NCBI GenBank assembly: GCA_944474755.1
Contig: OX104123.1
Coordinates: forward strand, 65,341,898 to 65,405,897
Direction: 5' to 3'
DNA length: 64,000 nt
DNA from: Limnoperna fortunei
Taxonomy: Eukaryota > Mollusca > Bivalvia > Mytilida > Modiolidae
Shown: positions 34,711-47,397 of the stretch, one piece after another
Layout: every line of letters begins with the position of its first letter
Position numbering within the stretch: position 1 is the stretch's first letter
Translations under genes and position numbers: made by a program
The notes under the pieces: generated by a model
What the model saw: only the letters and a program-made list of their open reading frames with translations
Databases searched by the model: none
What the model was told of the DNA's origin: nothing

Positions 34711-37063
34711 TTACATTCCTTCTACATGAAATACACTTGTATTTCCGGAAAATAGTTCAAAACTACAGGTACGACAATTTAATAAATGTTTGTCACATAA
34801 AAATCATTTTGCTAAACTGCTTGTCGTCTCGCTTTCCATGTTGTAATTAGTGTTGTCAGCTACATTATCTGCCGCTACGTTGTAACCTTACGCATGTATC
34901 AACTTTGTGCCATTCTTTACACTGACGTTGGACCATTTTTTGCAACGTTGTACCATTGTTTACATTTGTACCATCCTTTTGCGTGCCATTAGTGCCATTA
35001 ACCATCCTGTTCAATGATTCTTGACCTTCTGAGCCGATTTGAGATCTAAAACTGCATAATATATGCTACCTTTCATCTCCACAACCAGCTGTGCCGAGTC
35101 TTTGACGTCTCTGTAGGCAGGATCATCACCTTTGACCTTCATCGACACCACCTAATATACTAAACATAATTCCATTGCAACATAAATAACTGAATATAAC
35201 CAATTAGGTCATCGGGTGAAATTTGTCCTCAAGTCTAGAGATCAGATTGTTCATTGAAATACGTTTAATATCTTTTAATTCTTTTTGGTAACTTTGTCAT
35301 ATTGTACTTTAACGCAGATTTATGGTGGTTCCCAAACCATTTATTTTTATATGTTATAGCCTTTTAATAACTTTACTAATGGACCAACATAATCGTATTG
35401 ACTTTGTTTACTATAAAAATGTAATAAACTTAAGTAATAATTGTTAGCGGTACATGTCCCTTGTAAATTGATTAAGGCGCATTAACGTTTATGCTACTTG
35501 ACGTGTTCATTGAACCTTGATAAAATATTTTGTTCTTTATGTTAAGCCAATTTCGTTTATTCAAAACGGGGATATCATTCTCATCTGATGAAGTCTTTCT
35601 TTCCTTCCAGTGTCTATTGTAAAAATTATGACAATGGTTTTTTATCTTTCGCATCTTTCAGGAGGATTTAAAAATTACTTTTATAGGCCTTACTAATATA
35701 TCAAGGTCAGCCAATCTCAAATGTTCATCATGTATTTTAGTAGTGAACCATCTAATCGATTCTTAGTATTGAAACTTACAGGAGATTTTTCTACGATTAT
35801 TTCAGTAATGTTTCTATTTGCCGTTAAGTTTATTCTTTATTAAATGATTTTCTATTTTATAAATTTTTTGTGAACCATTAGGAATGAGTTACGTTGTTGC
35901 TCAAGGAACATTTTATAAAGGTCCTAAACTACATACTAACGTCGCGGTGTCATTATAGTATCAATAGGTGCTGCCGTCCAATCATTATAGAGATCAATAA
36001 AGCTTATTATATGGAACGACAACACAAACGAATGTAGCTCCTCTTAAAATGGTATCTTTCTTTGTAATTTTTTTTCTTGTTTTGGTTCTACTTTTTGGAC
36101 TTATTGGAAAGAAGGATGTTTGAAAAAAATTTTAAAATTAAACATTTGATGAAATATAATGGATTAGGAGTAATTTGGTCTAGTGGAAGGATTGCAAATT
36201 TCCTGTTTTCAGAGTGTTTCAGACTTTATCTCTGAAGATAGGGATGCTTCCAGAGCTTTGAAAAGAGTTAAAACTTATCAATTTTTCTGAATTTTGGATA
36301 TAGTTTGGAAGTGGTAACGTACCTTCAGACTAAATGGCATTCCAGAACTATCGGTGGAATTTTTTTTAAATTGACTTTAAGTTATAATAGACAAAGAGGG
36401 AAAAAGAGGCATTCATTAACTGTGTGTTTGTTCCATATACTTATTCCATGACATTTCCTGTTGAATAAGGACTGGACAAATCTTACACAATTTTCGCAAA
36501 CGGATATGACGTAATATTTGTCTCTTACAAGGGATATTTGGTCTTTCTAGAACTACTACTACTTTTCTGACATTTTACACACGCATTCACAAATTAATTT
36601 TGTTCTTAACCTAAGCCAACATTTTGCTAAATACGTCTCATGACTTGTGTATCCATAAATGTCCAAACTAATGATATGACCTTACAATTTCTTCTCATAA
36701 CTGGAGCGGAACATAAAACCTTAACATAGGTTCACTATCTGGGGGAAAGATTTAATAAAGCCTGCCCTTAATTACGTCATGTACGTTGTTAATACCCTAA
36801 GGCGCATTACCATAATTCAATTGGTCAATAACATCACTAATCACTTTATCAGGAGATTGTTTATATGTCATGTCGTAACCAGGTATTGTAATTTTCTTTC
36901 TCAATTTGATCTTTATCCTTATGTCTGCAGGTTTTCAGATAGATAATCCTCAATTGTATTCTGCGAACCCGCCATCTATTTAACATTACAATCGTAACCA
37001 GCGATGATTAATGCCTAAAGTAGAATTTTCTTGTTTTTCATAGGAGACTCCAAATTATACTTA
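34711..37063. other. AT-rich DNA without recognisable features
   Basis: No domain, exon chain or strong repeat seen on either strand over 2.3 kb. Confidence 0.4.
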
Positions 37064-37325
37064 GGGGCCTCGGTGGCCGAGTGGTCGAGGTAGTTCGTCT
37101 ACTATTGATCACGTGGTCTGTCAACACTGAGATTGCGGGTTCGATTCTCACTGCAGGAAGGGTGTACTCGACTCCAATTTTAATTGACAAGGATTGCCAG
37201 TTTACATACCGCAGGTCGGGGGTTTTCTCCGGGTACTCCTGCTTCCTCCCCCAATAAGAACTGGACGCCATGATATAGCTGAAAAATTGCTGAAAGTGAC
37301 GTTAAACACCATCAAACAAACAAAC
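37064..37325 (+). mobile_element. SINE-A, full length reference copy with 12 bp target duplication
   Basis: 262 bp. Box A TGGCCGAGTGG (37074-37084) and box B GGTTCGATTCTC (37138-37149) resemble a tRNA-Ser/Leu head. The body has ggattgccagtttacatacc and gggggttttctccgggtact; the tail is atatagctgaaaaattgctg followed by CAAA repeats. AAATTATACTTA is duplicated exactly at 37052-37063 and 37326-37337. Expected to be transcribed by RNA polymerase III and moved by a LINE partner (family knowledge). Confidence 0.95.
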
Positions 37326-37337
37326 AAATTATACTTA

Positions 37338-38076
37338 AATGGTTTTTGATCGGTCCTAATTACAAATTCTGCATTATATACTAGTAAGTAATGATCTAAC
37401 TTTTGAATTGCATAGTGAATACTAACTTCTATCTTAGTTTGCATAAACTCAACTTGTGTGATAAGAAATAAATAGATTTTTCATTAGTCAAACTCGGTAA
37501 TAAACTTAAGACATGTTCCTATGGTGTCATTGGACGAGTCGGTATACAACATGTACAGTTTCGTTGAATCCTGAAAACCAACCGAAGAACTGACTGTTAA
37601 ACTATTTTCCATTAAATAAAATGCTCTATAACACTCGTCGTCTCAGTTAAATTTAGCAAATTTCCTTGTACGTTAAACTTCTTGTATTGAAATTATCGAA
37701 ACATTTGGTATAAGATAACATTAGCAACTACACAATAAAACTCTAGTTCTTAAAGCTTCAACATTTCAGTTTCTGGGTTAATACCATCCTAAATTTATTT
37801 ACAACCTCAATAATTCGTTTCCTCCTTTAAAAACTAACCTTTTTAAAATCTGTCTCAATTCATGTTGACTGATCCTATCAGAAATGTATTAAATAAAAGA
37901 AAGATGATTTAAATCTTGTGGATAATATCAAACTATGATCTATATAGGCGTTTGCAGACTTCAGATCTTGCAAGACATTTTCATTTCCACTAACCTACTT
38001 AAACACCTGGGCCAGTTTGCAACCAGACAGGCATGACAGTAATTCAAATAGTCCACGTTGCCTCACCTAATAATGC
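37338..38076. other. Intergenic DNA without recognisable features
   Basis: AT-rich sequence with no coding signal. Confidence 0.35.
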
Positions 38077-38088
38077 CACAATGTCATC

Positions 38089-38501
38089 CTGGGACCATAC
38101 TGGGAGGGTTCTCAGTGCTCGACCCACAGAGCAGCCCAGCGCGTCCTAGGGTGACGGATAGGGGAGACCCTCTCGTTGGGGGGGGGGGGGTTGTCAGGTC
38201 ATCCTGACCGCGGACCGTAGTGGGTAACGTGTTTGGAGAGTGCCACGCTCCTTGCACGATAAAGACCATTTTTGTAGATTTCGAAAAAGAGTAGGCTCAT
38301 TGTAGCCGCTACAAAAGACTAAATTTTCCGCCCCTTCCCAAAACTTTTCCAGTGGCAGTCAAAATTGTATTCCCTGTGACCCATCCCACCCGCATTTTCC
38401 GTTGATTTATTGTTTGTTAACTTGTTCCCGTCCTGAATATAGCTGAAATACTCCTCGCTGGACGTAAAGCGGACATTCTATCAATAAATCAATCAATCAA
38501 T
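38089..38501 (+). mobile_element. SINE-B, full length reference copy with 12 bp target duplication
   Basis: 413 bp, from gggaccatactgggagggtt through a G13 run (38179-38191 region), gagagtgccacgctccttgc and gtagatttcgaaaaagag to gaatatagctgaaatactcc and a CAAT tail. CACAATGTCATC is duplicated at 38077-38088 and 38502-38513. The tail resembles that of family A, but I see no clear box A/B pair in the head. A retroposon of the SINE class is the best fit. Confidence 0.88.
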
Positions 38502-38513
38502 CACAATGTCATC

Positions 38514-38983
38514 AATAACATACAATCGGTAGGCCATAGGCTTGGTTGTCTTATTTAATTGTCTACAGTCTACACAAAATATTTTTGAACCACTTCTTGT
38601 CTACTGGTACTATATGGAAACTACAACTACGGTTTGACCATTTCATTATTGTAGCCTATAGAATTTCGTCCACTGCGTTATCGACAATTTCTTGCTTATG
38701 AAGTTGGATACTATATGTCTCATCGTTATAGGTGGATGGTCCACTGTGGCAGTGTCCATTTTGATTGTGTCAGTCTGACCAAACTCAGTATCTTAAGACG
38801 CAAAATGTTTTTTTTTTCATCTAAATTTAATTCCTGTAACTTAAAGTTTCACGTGTTTGTAAAGACACCACATTTTGTTCTAAAACCGGAGAAACTTGAC
38901 ATATTGTGGTTCCTATTTCAAGTTTGAATAAGTTGTTTGTAGTCTATAGTGTTATAAAATGGGGTTTTATAAAGGCTGCATTA
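38514..38983. other. Intergenic DNA without recognisable features
   Basis: No gene or clear repeat. Confidence 0.35.
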
Positions 38984-39385
38984 TGTCTGAGGCAAACGTA
39001 TTAGGTCAATATCAGCTGTATAGACCTGAGGCAGTCGTATTGGGTCAATATCAGCTGTATAGACCTGAGGCAGTCGTATTGGGTCAATATCAGCTGTATA
39101 GACCTTAGGCAGTCGTATTGGGTCAATATCAGCTGTATAGACCTGAGGCAGTCGTATTGGGTCAATATCAGCTGTATAGACCTGCGGCAGTCGTATTGGG
39201 TCAATATCAGCTGTATAAACCTGAGACAGTCGTATTGGGTCAATATCAGCTGTATAGACCTGAGGCAGTCGTATTGGGTCAATATCAGCTGTATAGACCT
39301 GAGGCAGTCGTATTAGGTCAATATCCGGTGTATAGACCCGAGGCAGTCGTATTGTGTCGGGGACAGCTCTATAGACCTGATACAA
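38984..39385. repeat. 39 bp minisatellite, nine to ten units
   Basis: Unit: ggtcaatatcagctgtatag then acctgaggcagtcgtattg. Because 39 is divisible by three, several frames stay open on both strands; these are artefacts. Each unit contains the CAGCTG palindrome. Confidence 0.95.
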
Positions 39386-39503
39386 GAACAAGTTTACAAA
39401 CAATATATCAATTTGGGAATAGAGATGGACAATCTTGACTGCCACTAGAAACGCTTAATTAATTGTGTATAAGGGCAGACGGAGGAATTGTAGATCTTTG
39501 TAT

Positions 39504-39650
39504 GCAAGGAGCGTGGCACTCTCCAATCACGATATGCGACCTGGCGTTACTTGCTTTGATCAGACAATCCCTTCCCCATAAAAAGGCATAGCATATCAAC
39601 TACACGAGAACGTATTGGGCAGCTCTGTTGGTTGAGCACCCTATGGTCCT
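39504..39650 (-). mobile_element. SINE-B head fragment
   Basis: gcaaggagcgtggcactctc, cctggcgttacttgc and gggcagctctgttggttgag match the inverted head of family B. Confidence 0.65.
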
Positions 39651-40579
39651 GCATTAAGAAAGTGATCACCTTCCAAAATACTAACTCACCTTATATTTGT
39701 GTCGAATTATAATACTGTAATTCCACCATCAAAGCCATGCAAGCCATACATCTACCTGGATTATAAAGGTGTACGTCATTAGAAGTGTTTGTGTGCTGTG
39801 AGAAAAATGGATTTATAAAAGTTTAATTGTATATAGTAGGATAAATTATTAGTTTTTAGATCCTAGTTGGGGTTGAAATTAACCAAGAAATGTCTGATAA
39901 CATTTTACCAAGAATCTGTCTACTTCCTAAAAGAAAACGATTGGATTCGAACAACAGTAAACTCTCTATCCGTATGTAATAGATCTTTACTTAAATCCTT
40001 GCATCAAAAACAGGCTTGTATTTTACCAAGAATCTGTCTACTTCCTTTATTGGTGTAATAGGCTATTAGGAAAACAAAGGTAGGAACTGTAAGAAACATA
40101 TTCCTTGTCAATCCTGTAGTAGATTGATGTTCCACGGACTATTGGATATTGGGTCTTTAAAATGTTCATACAACTTTTATCTGAAACAACAATTTTTAAC
40201 GCCAATAAATAAATGTATATCCATAATGTAGAACAAAGTACACCTACCTAATACGGAAATAGGTAGATATATTTTTGCACCTGAAGTTTATCTTCTACAA
40301 CTTTTACCTGCGACTAATAAAGTTATACGATTTGTGTATCTGTGTGAATTTGATCGCCAATCCACACATGCATATTCAGAAGGTAAAAAAGTTATATATC
40401 GACATAAACATTTCAAACAAACTAAAAAAAGGCTGAGTCCATTAACCGCAAACCGTTCGTTCAACCAATTGATTGTTTGAATAAAGTTTAATGTAAGCAA
40501 TATTTCAGCTGTCTCAATAGACCACAGGATCACTGTAATGTTGGCTTGTTTTTTTATCCTTTACTTTATAATTGACTTC
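39651..40579. other. Intergenic DNA with one short direct duplication
   Basis: ttaccaagaatctgtctact occurs at about 39906 and 40022. Nothing else recognised. Confidence 0.4.
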
Positions 40580-40815
40580 ATGTTTGTTTGCTTGTTCCAA
40601 TGGTGTTTAACGCCACTTTCGGTAATTTTTTACCTATATCATGATGTCTAGTTTTTATTGGTGGGGAAGCCAGAGAAAACCCCCGACCTTGGTAAAGAAA
40701 TCTGCAATCTTTGTCAACTAATTATAGTCGAGCACACCCTGCTCAAAGTGATACTCGAACCCTCAACCTCAGCGTTGACGTGATCAAAAGGAGACGAACT
40801 ACTTTACTTGGCGAA
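40580..40815 (-). mobile_element. SINE-A, near full length
   Basis: Tail gtttgtttgcttgttccaat at the left, then the inverted body (tagtttttattggtgggga), with the head side at the right (gacgaactactttacttgg). Confidence 0.75.
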
Positions 40816-40899
40816 CTAATTTTAATTCATACAAATGTTCGACTAAACAATCAGTACTTTTGTAAGGACAACATATACGTTGTTTTTATAACAGGAGTA

Positions 40900-41114
40900 A
40901 TGGCCTCCGTAGCCAAGTAGTCATCTACTGTTTATCACATTGTCAACACTGAGGTTGCGGACACGGTGCTCGACTCCAATATAAACTGACATGGATTGCC
41001 AGGTTTCCTAATAAAGGTCGGGGGAGTGAGGGTTCTCCTCCCGAATAAAAAATGGTCAATATAATATAGCTGAAAAATTGCTGAAAGTGGGGTTAAACGT
41101 CACTGAAATAAAAA
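40900..41114 (+). mobile_element. SINE-A, diverged
   Basis: Head ggcctccgtagccaagtagt, middle gattgccaggtttcctaa, tail atagctgaaaaattgctgaa. It lies in opposite orientation to the copy at 40580, 85 bp away. Confidence 0.75.
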
Positions 41115-41457
41115 ACAATACTACAGAAGAACATGTTAATATATTTTAGTTTATTCAAGAAGTTGGTTTGTTTACATCTAGCTACCAGTATTTCATCTAT
41201 ACTTAACAAACACCGAATCCACCGCTAAAAGAGAAAGGTAAAGGCAGATGATTTTGTCTTTTTCGCCAAATCTCCAATCACTTCCAAATTTCCAGGTTTC
41301 GTATCGCGCATAGGTTAGAGTTCACATTACACACTAAGGTCAGCGGTACGGTAATATAACCTGGCAACGAGGGGATCATGCTTCCACGACAGAGGACGAT
41401 CTTGTTCGAGGAGGTATGTAAACTCGAGGAGGTATGTAAACTCTCTTGCTGATATCT

Positions 41458-41884
41458 AACGAATAATGTTGTGCTACTCATAATTAAAAAAATATTGCTG
41501 CAAAGAAAATATTGGCTAACGTGAACAGTCTTGAACTTACACAAATTCCAGTTTGGTCCTGTTGTACGTAAATCAGAAATTATACAAACGTTACTTTATA
41601 ACGAGTAATGTTGTGCTACTCATAATTTAAAAAATATTGCTGCAAAGAAAATATTGGCTAACGTGAACAGTCTTGAACTTACACAAATTCCAGTTTGGTC
41701 CTGTTGTACGTAAATCAGAAATTATACAAACGTTACTTTATAACGAGTAATGTTGTGCTACTCATAATTAAAAAAATATTGCTGCAAAGAAAATATTGGC
41801 TAACGTGAACAGTCTTGAACTTACACAAATTCCAGTTTGGTCCTGTTGTACGTAAATCAGAAATTATACAAACGTTACTTTATA
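41458..41884. repeat. ~142 bp tandem triplication
   Basis: Three nearly identical units start at the marker aatgttgtgctactcataat (41464, 41607, 41749). They differ mainly in the length of an A-run, so the duplication is recent. A smaller duplication of gaggaggtatgtaaactc lies just upstream (about 41408-41442). Confidence 0.92.
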
Positions 41885-42211
41885 GCAATTGAAATACAGC
41901 ACACATCGTTTGTCATTAGTGTAACCGTAGTCATTAACTTACCGCAGAGTAGCCCTATACCATGTCAATTAGTCTATATTAGGAACACTTGTGCTGTATA
42001 TAGTAACTAATTATTTATCAGTTATAATTAAATAAAGGATCACTAAAATTATAAATGTATTCATACTGACGTGTGTACGTGGTGTACACAGTGGTATTTT
42101 TTTGTCATCTATTATTATGCATGCCTTTTCTGCACTTTTATAAATATCTTTAGTTTTTGTGGACTTAAGTAATACCGAGATTTTCTTTAGAAGATAAATT
42201 AACACTATTCC

Positions 42212-42285
42212 TCCGTCTACTTAACAAGGACGTCCTGAATATAGCTGAAATATTACTTAATAAAACAAACATCAATCAATCAATC
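42212..42285 (+). mobile_element. SINE-B 3' end
   Basis: cgtcctgaatatagctgaaa followed by a CAATCAATCAAT tail. Confidence 0.65.
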
Positions 42286-42399
42286 GAACTTCCCACAGTT
42301 GTAGTTATAATGAATTTGTACAGATTGTACTGATTATCCAAGAATTATTCTAGCGCTGATTTTTAAAAATGCTATTCAATCTAATCAAATACTGGCAAT

Positions 42400-43190
42400 C
42401 TTTTATGCACCCATAGACTGCCGGACCAAGTGTTCTTACATCAGACTTCCGGACCGATTCAGCAGTGATGTCCGAAACATGAAAGTACCTCAGTATTTAA
42501 GACCATTATATCGGATCTACACCAGAGCATTTTAACGATTCTACCATAAAAAAAGAAGGAAAGTACCTCAGGCTTCTAGACCATTATGGCGGTTATACAA
42601 CAGAGCTTTATATACATGCTTCAAGTCTTTTAGACCAATGAATTGTGAGGGATACTTCTTCACACGTCCAGGCCATTTTATAGATGCTACACCAGACTAG
42701 CAGACCAAAATAGTGATACTACACACATTACAAGTATGTGCCAAATCTCCAGACCTGTAAAGGGATTCTAACCCGATTATAAATATACGTCTGGACCGAA
42801 AGACCATTAATTCTACACCCATTATAAAAAAACTATCTGACTTGCAGACCAATTTAGGGATCCTACGCCGATTATAAGTATACTTCCAGTTTACAGGACA
42901 TTATAGGAATTCTAGATCAATTGTAAGTATACTTACTGACTTACAGACCAATCTAGGGATCCTACACCGATTACATCTGGTTAACAGGTCATTATAGAAA
43001 ATGTACACCTATGATAACTATACTTCCTTACTTAAAACACCCATTATAAGTATACGTCGAGACCATACGAGGTATTCTGCACTCATTATACAACACAACT
43101 TCAGTCTTTCTACACCCATAACAGTTATGGTAACAGACGATTTGTAGGGATCCTACCCCTATTACAAGCATACTTCCGGATGGGGATCCC
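42400..43190. repeat. Old degenerate ~50 bp minisatellite
   Basis: Recurring blocks gaccattatag, gattctacaccgattataa and gtatacttccagactt are spread at about 50 bp spacing through nearly 800 bp. Copies are too diverged to give an exact period by eye. Confidence 0.65.
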
Positions 43191-43347
43191 ACAGCCATAA
43201 TTATATTCGTAATACTATTTGATTTACTATTTCATGTGTGAATTCCAAGAAGTTACATATTTTCTGTTTAAAAAAGATGTTAAAGAAAAATTTTGCAACT
43301 CCATTCAGAAATTAAATTATTTAAAGTTCAGGTTTTAAAACTGACAC

Positions 43348-43397
43348 ATCCTCACAAGTCAGGGTTTCTGTGTCAACATACCCTGACTTTTGAGGAT
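43348..43397. other. 18 bp stem hairpin
   Basis: ATCCTCACAAGTCAGGGT (43348-43365) pairs with ACCCTGACTTTTGAGGAT (43380-43397) with one mismatch around a 14 nt loop. Function unknown. Confidence 0.7.
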
Positions 43398-43659
43398 GAA
43401 ACTGACAATGTATATTTTACTTCCCCAAACTTTATATCGGAGCGTCTTTAGTCATAGGATAGTTTATTTAAAACATTGTACATGTAACTTTGATTTAAAG
43501 ATTACACAGTACATTATTTTTTATCGAAATTCTGGAAGCGTACTGTGACGGTTCACTGGTTGGCCCAGATTCACCAAAAGTCTTACGACTTATAGGATCA
43601 GTCGCTAGTTGTGTAGCTTGTTTTACGAACGTCGTCGGTAGTAAAAGTTTTTGTAAAAC

Positions 43660-43976
43660 AAGGGCAACGCGCCACCAAAACTGCCTACTGCGCCCCCCAG
43701 TGACAGATAGAGTAGAGGTCCTTTTGTTGAGTAGACTACAGTGGATAACTTTGTTGGCGAATGACACGCTCCTTGGACAATATACTTCATTTTCAGATTT
43801 ATAAGTAGGCTCACTGTAGCCGGCTTAATTCTCCGCCTATACCAAAAGCTCCATACCTTTTTCAACGGCAGTCAAAATTGTGTTCCACATGGCGTATTTG
43901 TTGTTTTTTTTTACTTGTTTTCTGTCTGAATACAGCAGAAATATTGCTCGCTGGGCGTCAATCAATCAATCAATTT
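43660..43976 (+). mobile_element. SINE-B, near full length
   Basis: Head side gacagatagagtagaggtcc, then gacacgctccttggacaata, cggcagtcaaaattgtgttc and a CAATCAAT tail. The overlapping minus-strand frames are not genes. Confidence 0.7.
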
Positions 43977-44834
43977 GTCGAAATTGCCAATCAAAAAGTT
44001 TTACCAACTATTTTCTTAAAAACTTAAAGTCAAACATCAAATATTAAAAGTCTACACATATATGCTTAGCTAACATCGTGACACATACATGCACTTTTGA
44101 CATGTGTAGGTAATTCGTCTTATTGTCGACATCTTTAACGAGGAGCCTATAAACCTCAGTGACAGGTCATACATGCATCATATTTGTAAGAACTAGTCAT
44201 TTATCGTGCACTTTAATTGTACACGAATGCATGGCATAGGTACGGGGGAGTTGGGTGCGTTGGGTTACCCAAAATCCAAATAATTATAGCCAAATATATC
44301 GTTTCAACTATAAGGAGGTGCATGCACACATTTTATTTATTATATATTACACTCATCAAATGATGTTCAGAAAGCTACAGTCTTGCCTAAAATAGGTTCC
44401 GTTTTACAAAAATGTTTCTGACAAGGGCCCCTCCCAGACCGCCCTCGCACCTCACGTTGCCGAGAGCTGCGGACAGACATGGCATGTACTTGTACATCGA
44501 CTTTGATAATTCGTAAAGATCCAATTTGACTCATCACACGAGTTGACTAAACGTCAAAAATGTTGTTCCTAAGAAACAGAGTACATGTACTTAGAAATTG
44601 TTTCCCTGTCAAAAGTATGTTTTCACGCAGAGACGACAAACGGAAACCAGTTTAGAGTGATTAATTGAATGACTGAATTTTTCCTTAACGTCCAGTAAGT
44701 TGTATTTCATCTTTATTTAGAATGATTACAAGTTACATGTAACAAACAAACGTAAATTATAGCGTGTTGGGTAAATATGACAATTTTGCCCTTTGTAGCT
44801 GCAATAAATAGCTTAGCCATTTTCGTTTAATTAC
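43977..44834. other. Intergenic DNA without recognisable features
   Basis: Possibly a decayed SINE-B tail near 44660-44725 (ccttaacgtccagtaagttg). No coding signal. Confidence 0.4.
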
Positions 44835-45225
44835 TTGATTGGATGTTTGCTTTACGGCCAGCGAGCAGTATTTCAGCTATACTCAGGACGAGAACAAGAT
44901 AACATATAATAAATAAATTTAAAAAAGATGGTGTAACGGGAACAAAATTTTGACTGCCACTGTAAAAGTATATGGCATTAGGTAGGGGCGAAAAATGTAG
45001 CCTTTTTCTGTTGCTACAATGAGCCTACTGTTTTTGCGAAATCTACAAAAGGGGCCCTTATCGTGCAAGGAGCGTGGCAATCTCCATACACTTCCCCACT
45101 ACGGTCCGCGGCCAGGCGTTTAGTATTAATACTTGACAACAACCAAGCGAGAGGACCTCCCCGATTCGCCACCTGGGACCGCGCGTTGGGACAGTTCTGT
45201 GGCTTGAACGTGGGTACCCTTCCAG
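44835..45225 (-). mobile_element. SINE-B, near full length
   Basis: Tail gattggatgtttgctttacg at the left, through gactgccactgtaaaagt and gtgcaaggagcgtggcaatc, to the head gggacagttctgtggcttga. Same layout as 7324-7665. Confidence 0.8.
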
Positions 45226-46663
45226 TACGAGTTTTCGGAATCCCTAAAAGTGGAATTTAAAATGCAGAAGAGAAGCACCATTTTAGAGTGGATACATACG
45301 TATAAATATGTTACGTTGTTTGACATTAATTAACTAACATTGAACCATATTACTCGTTATGAATACTTTTACATGTTTTAAGCATATAACAACTTGATAG
45401 TCTGGTTTGTTTACATTCCCCGAACGCGTCACCCACTATACGGTCATAGCCAAAGAAAAAGTTGGCATCAATTCTTAGATGTAATCAATAGACGAACTTT
45501 TGTACGCCGGAAGTTACGCAACGGAAGCAGTTAACAATTCATAAGATCGTATTGATTTTAGGTCAGGCGCACTTTGCTTTTTATTATGTCTACATGTACA
45601 TATTTATCATTTTTATCGAGTTATACATAACCACATTTAGTCATAGAAATGTGTTTAACCAAACATAGATCATTTTTGTTTATATTCTCTTTTACAGATG
45701 TACTTTTATTTTTCGAAAAAAAAAATTAAATCATATTCGTACATTGTCACAAACAACACATTTTAATTGTTGTATGAGCATTATTGAAACAACTACAAAT
45801 GCGAGGAATTCCAGGAAAATATGTCTGAAAATGTACAAATATTTGTTTTTGTCTTGTTACGAAAGTCATCTTACAAAGAATGGGTGAAAGAAGAAAATGT
45901 TTATAAGTACTATTATACTTAGTTACCATGAATGGGTGAAAGAAGAAAATGTTTATAAGTACTATTATACTTAGTTACCATGAATGAACAGAATTTTGCG
46001 AAAAGAATGTCAATCATTCAAGTTAAGTGAAAAATAAGGATAAAATATGATGTTTGACTGCAAAAATTCTTAAGTTATATCAAATTTTCATGTAATAATA
46101 AATTCTTAAGTTATATCAAATTTTCATGTAATAATAAATATTTTTGGTTTCTGTTGACGGAAATTAAAAATAGACGAAGACCAGTTTTTCAACGGTCATA
46201 GCGCTATCGATGAGCGTAGCTTCTAAAATCTGAAAACCAGATTGAAATACAATTTCGGATAACAAAATTAAAAACCAGAATGAAAAGCTATTTTGTGTAT
46301 ACGATTCGGAGTATGCTGACTAAGAATGTTTTTACGTCAATAATTATTTAATTGAACCACGTGAACATTAGTTTTAATTCAGTATATTTATGATTTAATA
46401 TATGAATAAAGATTGCATTTGGTCAAATTTATACATAAGCAATTTAAACTTGCCCCGACATCAGGATTAAGATTTACATAGGACCTTGTTGGAAAAAAGT
46501 TCCAATGCCTACTGTTTAGAAATCGCAATGCTTATTAGATAGTCCTTACAAAGAGTGTGTTTTTATTTCGATCTAAAATCCGATATGCTCGCTACTCACG
46601 CCTTAATGTTATATGAAAACCTACTGCGATCACCTATGCTTACGTACACTTTTTTCGAGCCAA
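45226..46663. repeat. AT-rich DNA with two short direct duplications
   Basis: A 52 bp block (gaatgggtgaaagaagaaaa...) is doubled at 45878-45981. A 36 bp block (attcttaagttatatcaaat...) is doubled at 46065-46138. No gene seen. Confidence 0.7.
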
Positions 46664-46923
46664 TATAGGTGGCCGAGTGGTTAAAGTAGTGCGTCTATTA
46701 TTGATCACGTGGTCTGTCAACACTGAGGTTGCGAGTTCGAGTCTCACTGCGGTCAGGGCGCACTCGACTATAAACTTAATTGAGAAGGATTGCCAGTTTT
46801 CCTGCCGAAGGTCGGGAGTTTTCTCCGGGTTCTCCGCGGCTTCCTCTTCAAATAAAAAGTGGACGCTATTATATTGCTGAAAAATTGCTGAAAGTGGCGT
46901 TAAACACCAATCAAACAAACAAA
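46664..46923 (+). mobile_element. SINE-A, full length
   Basis: Box A within ggtggccgagtggttaaagt and box-B-like gagttcgagtctcac. The body is complete and the tail is aattgctgaaagtggcgtta with CAAA repeats. Confidence 0.88.
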
Positions 46924-47397
46924 ATTGAACCAGAATACAACTGAAGACAATTTTGCATGATTTTATACCAGATTATTTGTCTCTAAAAGCTGCCATATTG
47001 TGTAGCTAATTGTCACCGTTAAACGTTTTTGTAATGTAAAAAAGGAGAACAGGGGTTTCTAGTTGAGAGTGTGGAGGTGGAAAAATGCATGCCAACGACT
47101 TATAATAAAGATATAAATACTGGTATTTAACGTAATCATATACATAGTACTGCTTTTAATTAATATCTAGGTCGTACAGGTTGAAACCAAAATAAATTTA
47201 TCATTTTGCTGAACCCAACTGTATTTTCAGTGAGTATGAATTTCAATAATAAACCACTAAACGAACATCTTGCAAGTTTGGTAAAAAAATTCCTTAAAAC
47301 CGACACAAAAATAAATTTAGACAATCCTTACAATATTTATTTATTAAACTACGTTTATTTTATTGTTTTATTTCTTCAATTAAAAAATATAGATCAA
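46924..47397. other. AT-rich DNA without recognisable features
   Basis: A short open frame at 47206-47400 has no recognisable domain. Confidence 0.35.

Noticed and set aside
37064..37150. tRNA-Ser/Leu gene from box A and box B
   Set aside because: Same text recurs in more than twenty SINE copies with a common body and tail; no tRNA cloverleaf of normal length fits.
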